Source: Planctomycetota bacterium
GTDB lineage: Bacteria; Planctomycetota; Planctomycetia; Pirellulales; Pirellulaceae
Direction of reading: 5' to 3'
NCBI GenBank assembly: GCA_963205385.1
Contig: CAUJKE010000232.1
Coordinates: 1 to 40,548 of the forward strand
DNA length: 40,548 nt
The first letter of the stretch is position 1; every line of letters begins with the position of its first letter. The notes beneath the pieces are model-generated. The model had not been told where the DNA came from. It ran no database searches and worked only from the letters and a program-made list of their open reading frames with translations. Positions 16,486 through 22,949 of this stretch are shown here, piece after piece. Made by a program: the position numbers and the translations under genes.

Positions 16486-17709
16486 ATGAAAATCTTCTTT
16501 TCTGTCGGCGAACCGAGCGGTGACTTGCACGGCGCGAATTTGATCCGCCGCTTGCGCGAACTCGAGCCGACCATCCAGTGTGTCGGCCTCGGCGGACCCA
16601 AAATGCAGGCGGCCGGGGCGCAGCTCAGCTACGACTTGACGGAACTGGCCGTGATGGGCATCAAGCGGGTGCTGCTGAACCTGTATACGTTCTGGGTATT
16701 GTACCGTCAGGCGAAGCGTTACTTCCGCGATGAGCGTCCTGATGCCGTGGTGCTGATCGACTATCCCGGCTTCAACTGGTGGATCGCCGGCGCAGCTAAG
16801 CAGTGCGGCATTCCGGTTTATTATTATGGCGCGCCACAAATGTGGGCGTGGGCGTCGTGGCGCATCAAGAAAATGCGGCGGCTCGTCGATCACACGCTTT
16901 GCAAGCTGCCGTTTGAAGCCGTGTGGTACAACGAGCGCGGCTGCCCGGCGAAGTTCGTCGGTCATCCCTATTACGATGAAACGTCCGAGCGCACACTCGA
17001 TGCCGCGTTCATCCGCGCGTTCGCCGCCCAGCCAGGACCATTGGTCACGCTGCTGCCGGGCTCGCGCACGCAAGAGGTGCTCAGCAACCTGCCGTGGATC
17101 CTCAAAGCCGCCCGCCTGGTGGGCCAGCAACTCCCCGGCACGCGGTTCGCCGTCGCCAGTTTCAATGATAAGCAAGCCGCAATCGCGCGCCGCATGGTGC
17201 GCGAGGCTGAGGTCGATGTGGAAGTGTTCGTCGGCCGCACGCCGGAACTGATCCACCTGGCCCATTCGTGCATCGCGTGCTCTGGCTCGGTGTCGCTTGA
17301 ACTGCTGTATCATGAGAAGCCGACGGTGATCATCTACTACGCGAGTCGCGCGGTGGAATATGTCGTGCGGCGATTCCTGATCACCGTGAAGTACGTGACG
17401 CTGGTGAATCTCTTGGCCGATGAGCAACCCTTTGCGCGGAATCCGCGGCCGTTTGATCCCACAGCGAAAGACGCCGCGCAGGTGCCGTTTCCCGAGTATC
17501 CGACGAGCGAAGATAAGTCCCGCGAGCTCGCGCAGCACACCGTCCAGTGGCTGACCAGGCCGGACATCTATCAAGCCAAAGTGGCGCAGCTCGCCGCGCT
17601 CAAGGCGAAGTTCGGCCATGCCGGCGCTTCACGCCGCGCGGCGGAGTATATCCTCCGCACGCTGCGAGAAGAGCCGGTGGTTGAAACGCCGACGACCCGC
17701 GCCGCTTAG
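16486..17709 (+). CDS. lpxB: Lipid-A-disaccharide synthase
   Basis: The enzyme joins UDP-2,3-diacylglucosamine and lipid X into the disaccharide of lipid A at the inner face of the cytoplasmic membrane (GT19). The product has 407 residues, near the usual 380-390. The N-terminal signature is strong (MKIFFSVGEPSGDLHGA), followed by LIDYPGFNW and YYGAPQMWAWASWR. The sugar-nucleotide site appears as LLPGSRTQEV and the C-terminal acceptor half as CSGSVSLELL. There is no Shine-Dalgarno site, so the start rests on family alignment. No other lpx gene adjoins it. Its presence indicates lipid A synthesis and therefore an outer membrane with LPS. A 538-codon antisense frame overlaps it and is a shadow. 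Confidence 0.96.
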   Translation: MKIFFSVGEPSGDLHGANLIRRLRELEPTIQCVGLGGPKMQAAGAQLSYDLTELAVMGIKRVLLNLYTFWVLYRQAKRYFRDERPDAVVLIDYPGFNWWIAGAAKQCGIPVYYYGAPQMWAWASWRIKKMRRLVDHTLCKLPFEAVWYNERGCPAKFVGHPYYDETSERTLDAAFIRAFAAQPGPLVTLLPGSRTQEVLSNLPWILKAARLVGQQLPGTRFAVASFNDKQAAIARRMVREAEVDVEVFVGRTPELIHLAHSCIACSGSVSLELLYHEKPTVIIYYASRAVEYVVRRFLITVKYVTLVNLLADEQPFARNPRPFDPTAKDAAQVPFPEYPTSEDKSRELAQHTVQWLTRPDIYQAKVAQLAALKAKFGHAGASRRAAEYILRTLREEPVVETPTTRAA

Positions 17710-17812
17710 CGAATACTCGGCTTCCCGCGCGCCGTCCCCCCTCCAAGATTGCCTGGCAATGCTAGAATAAGCTAGTGTCATCCCGCAGGCTTTTGAGAGA
17801 GGACGTTGGCTG

Positions 17813-18634
17813 GTGCTTACACTGGAACCAAACCAGACCCCCTACGACTTGAACTTCTACGTCGGCGATATTCACGTCCGCGTGCATCCGCTGTTCTGGC
17901 TGATGGGATTGATCATCGGCCTGGTGAGCCAACTGCAGGGGGTGACGCTGGTGCTCTGCGTGCTCATCGTGTTTATCTCGGTGCTCGTGCATGAACTGGG
18001 GCACGCCATCACCATGCGGCAATACGGCGAGCAAGCCCGCATCGTGCTCTACGTGATGGGAGGCTTCGCAACCAACGGCGGCGGCAACATCTGGGATCTC
18101 GGCACTCGTCAGAGGCGCCGCACCCCCATCGAGCAGATCATCATCACCATCATGGGCCCAGCGGCCGGTTTTCTGCTCGCGCTAATGACCGTCGCGGTGA
18201 TTCACTTGCTCGGCGGGCGCGTCCAGTTCTTTTTGGTGCAAGGCTTCTTGCCAGGCTGGTTCATCATCGGCCCCGGAGGCGAACTCTTTCCGCCGGTCGC
18301 GCGCACGACCCTGAACATTATTCTGTTCATTAATATTTACTGGGGCATCTTGAATCTCGCGCCCGTTTACCCCCTTGATGGCGGCCAAATCGCACGCCAG
18401 GTTTGCATTCTGGTCGATCCTGTCCGTGGCGTTGTGACTTCGCTCTGGATTTCACTCATCGCTGCCGTCGCCATCGCCATTTGGGCGATCATGCCTGACA
18501 ACCAGCAGTTCTTTATCACCTTCTTGTTTGCGAGCATGGCTTACCAAAGTTGGCAATCGCTGCAGCAGTTCAGCGGGCGCGGCGGCGGATACGGTGGTGG
18601 CTATGGTGGCGGTTACGGCAATGGCCCGTGGTAA
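17813..18634 (+). CDS. M50 family site-2-protease-like metallopeptidase with Gly/Tyr-rich tail
   Basis: The 273-residue product begins at a GTG with GAGAGAGG about 10 bases upstream. Residues 25-65 and 105-130 are membrane segments. The zinc motif HELGH gives His60, Glu61 and His64, and the third ligand Asp189 lies in NLAPVYPLDGGQ, the family's second motif. Such intramembrane proteases cleave membrane-bound anti-sigma or regulatory proteins. No PDZ domain is present, placing it in the short group. The last residues form a repeated GGGYGGGYGGGYG tail, unusual for the family and probably exposed. The SGNH-like gene follows 46 bases later on the same strand, so the two may be co-transcribed. 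Confidence 0.9.
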   Translation: MLTLEPNQTPYDLNFYVGDIHVRVHPLFWLMGLIIGLVSQLQGVTLVLCVLIVFISVLVHELGHAITMRQYGEQARIVLYVMGGFATNGGGNIWDLGTRQRRRTPIEQIIITIMGPAAGFLLALMTVAVIHLLGGRVQFFLVQGFLPGWFIIGPGGELFPPVARTTLNIILFINIYWGILNLAPVYPLDGGQIARQVCILVDPVRGVVTSLWISLIAAVAIAIWAIMPDNQQFFITFLFASMAYQSWQSLQQFSGRGGGYGGGYGGGYGNGPW

Positions 18635-18680
18635 TCGCCCGCATCGTGTGGCAACTTTCGGCAATCTACATTAACTCCCG

Positions 18681-19460
18681 ATGGCACAAGCAGTTGCAGC
18701 GCGTCGCGCAGTCGTGTTGGGGGCCAGCAATGTCATCCGCAACTTGTCCACGGTCGTGGAAACCGCGCGCCGCGCCGCCGGCGAACCGCTCGACCTCTTG
18801 ATCGCCGCTGGTCATGGACGCTCCTACGGCATGGCGAACCGCGTGTTGGGATTCAGTGTTCCCGGCATCATTCATTGTGGACTTTGGTCCGCGCTCGAAG
18901 AACGTCCCGCAGCGCCAATGACGGCGCTCATCACCGACATCGGCAACGACATTCTTTACGGCGCGTCGCCGGAAATGATTCTCGCGTGGCTTGAACTTTG
19001 CTTGTCGAAGTTAGCGCCGCGCTGTGAGCGCATCGTCATCACCGAGTTGCCGATGCAAGGCGTGCGCGACTTGCAACCGCTCCGCTTTCGCATCGCGCGG
19101 ACGATTTCTTTTCCAAGGTGTCGACTTTCTTTACAAGAAGTTTCGTCGCGCGCAAGTTGTCTCAATTCGGGACTGAAGGCGCTCGCGGAGAAGTTCAACG
19201 CGACGCTCGCGCAACCTTCGCCTGCATGGTACGGCTTCGATCCGATCCACTTTCGCCGCGCGCATGCGCTCGCTGCGTGGCAAACATATTTCGCGCCGTG
19301 GAGCGCCGCGCCAGAGTCGCTCCGAGCGCAAGGTTCCTATCTCAACTGGCTTCGCTGGCGCACCCAGCGCTTCCATCGCCAGCGCTTTCTGCGTTGGGAA
19401 ACAGAACGTGCGCAACCGATCGCGCGTGACGCGCAAGGCAATACGCTGTCGCTGTACTAG
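18681..19460 (+). CDS. SGNH/GDSL-like hydrolase, probable
   Basis: The 259-residue product shows the block layout of SGNH-fold esterases: Ser16 in VVLGASNVIRN (block I), a Gly-containing GHGRSYG (block II), Asn89 and Asp90 in DIGNDILYG (block III) and Asp187/His190 in FDPIHF (block V). No signal peptide is seen, so it should be cytoplasmic. The substrate is unknown; ester or thioester hydrolysis is the family role. The 3' half (after about 19100) is unusually rich in CGCG/GCGC words compared with the M50 gene before it, and this bias continues into the next intergenic region. It follows the M50 gene by 46 bases. There is no good Shine-Dalgarno site. The fold call is moderate because the whole sequence is poorly recognisable. 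Confidence 0.7.
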   Translation: MAQAVAARRAVVLGASNVIRNLSTVVETARRAAGEPLDLLIAAGHGRSYGMANRVLGFSVPGIIHCGLWSALEERPAAPMTALITDIGNDILYGASPEMILAWLELCLSKLAPRCERIVITELPMQGVRDLQPLRFRIARTISFPRCRLSLQEVSSRASCLNSGLKALAEKFNATLAQPSPAWYGFDPIHFRRAHALAAWQTYFAPWSAAPESLRAQGSYLNWLRWRTQRFHRQRFLRWETERAQPIARDAQGNTLSLY

Positions 19461-19860
19461 GACCGACGAATTGCGGTTGAAGTCGCAAAACACCAGTGTT
19501 TTATAGTGCTTTCTCGCGTTCTCACGATCCAACACCATAAGCCGCGCGGAATGCAGCGCCCGTGATTCGTTCAGCGTTTCACGCGCAGAGCATCGGCGTC
19601 AGACTTGGTGCGCTATCCATCCTTACGACGCGCCGCGCTCCACGCCCGCAGCGCAACAGTGCGCGCTGCTCAAGCGCCAATGAATGCGCGACGTCGGTAC
19701 GCAACGCGCGACTTGATCGCGCGCGAGAAGATCAAACGCGTAGCGCGCGCATGAACGCTCTGTAATATTTTTTTAGCGCGCAGCATGACACGCGCATGCG
19801 CGAATGATTCGCTGCTGACAACGCGCAGCGCGCGGCGCTGCGCGAAAAAATTTTCGACAA
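19461..19860. other. CGCG/GCGC-dense intergenic tract
   Basis: No gene with coding character is visible here. The segment about 19540-19850 is packed with CGCG and GCGC words broken by short AT-runs (ATATTTTTTTA near 19766 and AAAAAATTTT at 19845-19854). It contains a perfect GC-rich hairpin at 19822-19844. The composition differs from every other intergenic region in this window and merges with the 3' half of the preceding gene. Confidence 0.55.
19822..19844. repeat. Perfect 10-bp inverted repeat with 3-base loop
   Basis: CGCGCAGCGC (19822-19831) and GCGCTGCGCG (19835-19844) are exact reverse complements around GCG. AAAAAATTTT follows directly. On neither strand does a T-run follow the stem in the right place for an intrinsic terminator, so a protein-binding or DNA-structural role is as likely. 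Confidence 0.7.
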
Positions 19861-19868
19861 CTGTTGAC

Positions 19869-19947
19869 TTTGCTCTTGACGTTTGCGAATTGAGTTGCAA
19901 CATTTATGTGGAAAGCATGTTGATAAGTGAAGTCTGTCAAGAGCAAA
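19869..19947. repeat. 12-bp inverted repeat spanning 79 bases
   Basis: TTTGCTCTTGAC (19869-19880) and GTCAAGAGCAAA (19936-19947) are exact reverse complements 55 bases apart. TTGAC also occurs at 19864, so two TTGAC boxes lie 12 bases apart on the left arm. The position upstream of the micro-ORF unit suits an operator pair or a long RNA stem. No convincing -10 was found 16-18 bases after either TTGAC. Confidence 0.7.
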
Positions 19948-20013
19948 CACGCTCGCTACAAGTTTTTGTGACAGCGCACGATCAACAACGATTAGCATGA
20001 TGCGAGGAGTTTA

Positions 20014-20196
20014 GTGCCACGTGACTTGAGTTGGCGCGACATGTGGAGTGTCGCGTTGAACAAGCGCCGAGAGGACACACGACGAGAGCAACTTCGGTTG
20101 TCGAGAAGTGAGTTCAAGCGGTTAGTGGCTTTGGAGTTGGCGGAGTCCACAACCTTCGACGTTTGTGATGGGCTACCATCTTGTCGAGAATTGTGA
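20014..20196 (+). CDS. Possible 60-residue basic protein, or a structured leader
   Basis: A GTG at 20014 is preceded by GAGGAG with a 4-base gap. The 60-residue product has no recognised family but looks helical and charged (NKRREDTRREQLRLSRSEF). Third-position GC is about 60 percent by my count, not decisive. Three RNA hairpins fall inside the frame, which is unusual for a coding stretch, so it may instead be untranslated leader of the Lys/Ala micro-protein gene that starts 29 bases after its stop. Both readings remain open. Confidence 0.3.
   Translation: MPRDLSWRDMWSVALNKRREDTRREQLRLSRSEFKRLVALELAESTTFDVCDGLPSCREL
20031..20187 (+). ncRNA. Candidate structured leader RNA
   Basis: Three hairpins can be drawn. 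The first pairs CGCGACA (20035-20041) with TGTCGCG (20049-20055), extended by three wobble pairs and one A-U. The second is a C(UUCG)G tetraloop closed by GCAAC/GUUGU (20088-20101, one wobble). The third pairs GATGG (20067+100, i.e. 20167-20171) with CCATC (20176-20180) inside TCGAC/GTCGA (20156-20160, 20183-20187). They lie just before the micro-protein gene. No known RNA family is recognised, and compensatory changes cannot be tested here. Confidence 0.3.
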
Positions 20197-20225
20197 CGCC
20201 GCACATGTTTAACGGAGGACGTACC

Positions 20226-20315
20226 GTGGCCAAGAAGAAAGCTGCCAAGAAAGCTGCCAAGAAAGCCGCCCCAAAGAAGAAGGCCGCCAAGAAGGCTGCC
20301 AAGAAGAAGAAGTAG
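20226..20315 (+). CDS. 29-residue Lys/Ala micro-protein (histone H1-tail-like)
   Basis: A GTG at 20226 is preceded by GGAGG with an 8-base gap (20213-20217), a stronger ribosome-binding site than most genes here have. After the initiator the product contains only Lys (16), Ala (11) and one Pro, arranged as KKAA repeats, with net charge about +16. Such sequences resemble the DNA-binding tails of H1/Hc1-like and AlgP-like bacterial proteins, and it may bind DNA or RNA. That is inference from composition. An in-frame ATG at 20205 would add seven residues but has no ribosome-binding site. A strong terminator follows 55 bases after the stop. The low-complexity codons (repeats of GCTGCCAAGAAA) could expand or contract by slippage. 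A remnant of a longer protein is possible, since nothing upstream is in frame. Confidence 0.62.
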   Translation: MAKKKAAKKAAKKAAPKKKAAKKAAKKKK

Positions 20316-20370
20316 GGCGTTGCGCTGCCGATTCGGTAGCTGAACTTTCTTAAGCGGATCCAGACGAGAC

Positions 20371-20410
20371 AGAGCCGCGGGACTCATAAGTCCTTGCGGC
20401 TCTAATTTTT
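20371..20410 (+). terminator. Strong intrinsic terminator of the micro-protein unit
   Basis: The arms AGAGCCGC (20371-20378) and GCGGCTCT (20396-20403) enclose a second stem GGACT/AGTCC with a CATA loop, and the run TAATTTTT follows. This is the best intrinsic terminator in the window. On the minus strand no T-run follows the stem, so it mainly serves plus-strand transcription and shields convergent recQ. Confidence 0.88.
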
Positions 20411-20437
20411 GCGCTCACCGCTTGGCCCCGCTTTCGC

Positions 20438-22642
20438 CTACTCCGCCGTGGCTGGCGCTCGATTTCTGAGGCACGTGAGCACCACGCGAATCGCATCGTA
20501 ATCCACGTCGCCGCCGAGCAGTTCGAAGACCGGTTTGAGGCGCTCGGAGCCGACTTCCCCGGCGGCTTCTTCAATCCGCGCGACGATGGTCGGTTCCACC
20601 CAGGGGGATGGATCGGTGACGCGCTCGTGCCGCAAGTAATCAGCCAGGTAACCGTTGACCGTCGCAGGCGCACGCCCCATTCGTGTGGCGACCTCGGCCA
20701 GACTTAGTCCTTCGCGGAACAATGAAAACGCCGCGATCGAACTCGCGTTGATCGGCCTGGCTTCTGACGTCGATTGAACCGGCGCCGCGACCGGCGCAGG
20801 GGCGAGATCGCTCGCAAGACTGTGCTGCTGGCAGTAATCGCTAATCACCGCCAAGAACGGCTCGCCGAAGTCGGCCAGCTTCTTATCACCAACTCCTCGC
20901 ACGCCGCGCATCCGCTCGCGCGTCGTCGGCCGTTGGCGGGCCAGATCCCGCAACGTCGCGTCGCTGAAGACGACATAGGCCGGCACGTTGCGTTCGTCGG
21001 CCAATTGCTTGCGCCGGGTTCGCAGAAGCTCGAACAACTCGCGATCCACGCCGTCCCAATTGTCAGGCGCGGCGCTTCGTGTGCTGGGACGTTGCTCCGC
21101 CGGTTGCAGCAACTGCGGTTCGGCTTTTCCGCGTAACACTTGCCAGCCGCTTTCGGTAACTGATAGCGTATTGAACTCGCCCGTCTTGATCAGAAATCCT
21201 TGCGCCACAAGCTGTTCGAGCCAGTCGCGAATCGTCCGGATGCTTTGGTCGGAAAGTAGCCCGTAGGTGCTGAGTCGATCGTGACCGAACTCCAAAATCC
21301 GTGCTTCCTTCGAGCCTGACAGCACCTTGGCCGTATAGTCGCCGCCGAAACGCTCCTCCAATCGCACCACGCACGAGATAATTTTCTGCGCCGTGACGAG
21401 CGAGTCCTCGATCACATCCAGTTCGCCAAGGCACACATCGCACGCCCCGCAATTGTCGCCGCCCAATTCCTGGCCGAAATATTCCACCAGCGCGCGATGC
21501 CGGCACAGTGCGCTCTGGCAATAGTCTTGCATCGCCTGCAAGGCTCGCTGGGCGCCGGCGCGGGCGACGGCGTCCCCTTCGGTGAGCATTCGGCTCCAGG
21601 TGATGAAGTCGCCGCCGCTGAAGATCAACTGGCACTCCGCTTCGAGGCCATCGCGGCCGGCGCGGCCGCTTTCTTGTTGGTAATGCTCGAGCGACTTGGG
21701 CATTCCGCAGTGCACCACATAGCGGACGTTCGACTTGTCGATCCCCATGCCAAACGCGACGGTCGCCACAATCGTGTGCACCTCTTCGCGAATGAACGCA
21801 TTCTGATTCCGATGACGCTCGTCATCAGCCAGACCGGCATGGTACGGCAGCGCTTGATGGCCCAGCGCTGCGAGTGCGGCCGCCGTTTTGTCGACTTCCT
21901 TACGGCTGATGCAGTAAACGATCCCCGATTCACCTCGATGCCGCTCAACCACTTCGCACACTTGTCCAAACCGGTTGCTCGCGCGCTGCACCTTGTAGAT
22001 GAGATTCGGGCGATCGAACGAGCCGACAAGAAACTCCGGTTCGCTGAGTTCGAGTTGCTCCGCGATATCACGCCGCACCTGGTCGGAAGCCGTGGCCGTG
22101 AAGGCTTGCACGCCGATGTTGGGGAAGCGTTGCTTGAGGATGCGGAGGCCGCGATACTCTGGGCGAAAGTCGTGGCCCCACGCGCTGATGCAATGGGCCT
22201 CGTCAATCGCGGCGGCGCATAAGTTGGAATCCGCGAGAAAGTCGAGCGTGCGACCCGCGAGCAAGCGTTCTGGCGCCATGTAGAGGAGTTTCAACTCCCC
22301 GGCGGTCACGCGCTCTGCAATCTGCTTACGTTCACCGGGAGAGAGCGTGCTGTTGACGCAAGCCGCCGGCACGCCGCAGGCTTCGAGCGCATCGACCTGA
22401 TCCTTCATGAGCGAGATCAGCGGCGAGACCACGAGCGTTAGCCCGTCGCGACAGACCGCAGGCACTTGATAACAGAGCGATTTGCCGCCGCCGGTGGGCA
22501 GCACGACGACCGCGTCGCGGCGCTGAACACTGCACAGCATGGCCTCGCGTTGCAGCGGGAGAAATCGGTCGTAACCCCAATACCGTTGCATCGCGTCGAT
22601 GAGGGGCTGAACGGAATCCATTGGCGCGGAGGAATTGGGCAT
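20438..22642 (-). CDS. recQ: ATP-dependent DNA helicase RecQ
   Basis: RecQ unwinds DNA 3' to 5' in recombination and fork repair. The 734-residue product has the helicase core with Walker A VVLPTGGGKS (Lys54), the DEAH box Asp147-His150, and QESGRAGRDG in motif VI. Next come the zinc-binding cysteines of the RQC region (CQSALCRHR...NCGACDVC, about 380-410) and a winged helix (about 440-510). An HRDC domain follows near 530-605 (RTRRKQLADERNVPAYVVF). The C-terminus adds a helix-turn-helix (about 640-690, REGLSLAEVATRMGRAPATV) of the HTH_40 type known from some bacterial RecQ proteins. It has no neighbours in a repair operon and converges on the micro-protein unit. Confidence 0.96.
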   Translation of the reverse strand: MPNSSAPMDSVQPLIDAMQRYWGYDRFLPLQREAMLCSVQRRDAVVVLPTGGGKSLCYQVPAVCRDGLTLVVSPLISLMKDQVDALEACGVPAACVNSTLSPGERKQIAERVTAGELKLLYMAPERLLAGRTLDFLADSNLCAAAIDEAHCISAWGHDFRPEYRGLRILKQRFPNIGVQAFTATASDQVRRDIAEQLELSEPEFLVGSFDRPNLIYKVQRASNRFGQVCEVVERHRGESGIVYCISRKEVDKTAAALAALGHQALPYHAGLADDERHRNQNAFIREEVHTIVATVAFGMGIDKSNVRYVVHCGMPKSLEHYQQESGRAGRDGLEAECQLIFSGGDFITWSRMLTEGDAVARAGAQRALQAMQDYCQSALCRHRALVEYFGQELGGDNCGACDVCLGELDVIEDSLVTAQKIISCVVRLEERFGGDYTAKVLSGSKEARILEFGHDRLSTYGLLSDQSIRTIRDWLEQLVAQGFLIKTGEFNTLSVTESGWQVLRGKAEPQLLQPAEQRPSTRSAAPDNWDGVDRELFELLRTRRKQLADERNVPAYVVFSDATLRDLARQRPTTRERMRGVRGVGDKKLADFGEPFLAVISDYCQQHSLASDLAPAPVAAPVQSTSEARPINASSIAAFSLFREGLSLAEVATRMGRAPATVNGYLADYLRHERVTDPSPWVEPTIVARIEEAAGEVGSERLKPVFELLGGDVDYDAIRVVLTCLRNRAPATAE

Positions 22643-22949
22643 GAGTTGGCCCGCCGAGTGAAGAAAATAGTGCTTAAACTCAGTATATTCGCACGCGGCG
22701 CGTGGCTGGAGTGGACGATTGCAGCGCTACGCCTCACTAACATACCGGGCGACGGCCGGACATTCCACGTCTGGCAGCGGCGGCAGGCCCCAGATGAGCG
22801 CTAGCGAGCATCGAGCGTCCAGCTAGCATTTTGGGGCGAACACTCAGTAGAATCGTGACTGTTTCCCGCCTATTGAATTCCCACCTGCCAATCGCCAGCG
22901 GCGCCCTTTGTGCCTGCGGCCGATGGGCATGACTTTCGAGGTACCCACG
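22643..22949. other. Divergent promoter region of recQ and the transglutaminase-like gene
   Basis: TATACT on the minus strand (22687-22682, 5 of 6 consensus) lies 40 bases before the recQ ATG and may be its -10; no good -35 is visible. On the plus side I could not place a promoter. A TTG-initiated extension of the downstream gene (from 22908) is not supported. Confidence 0.35.

Noticed and set aside
16003..17619. 538-codon antisense ORF across lpxB and its upstream region
   Set aside because: It is a high-GC shadow of lpxB. The translation is rich in Arg/His without motifs, while the plus-strand frame has every LpxB signature.
19822..19854. GC palindrome with AAAAAATTTT as an intrinsic terminator
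   Set aside because: The run after the stem on the plus strand begins with A, and on the minus strand the T-run comes before the stem, so neither direction fits.
19852..19926. Possible replication origin
   Set aside because: TTTTCGACA and TGTTGATAA each miss the DnaA-box consensus by one base, but there are only two, and dnaA, dnaN and similar genes are absent.
22908..22949. TTG-initiated extension of the transglutaminase-like gene
   Set aside because: It adds 14 residues ahead of a normal signal peptide, while the ATG at 22950 gives a standard one.
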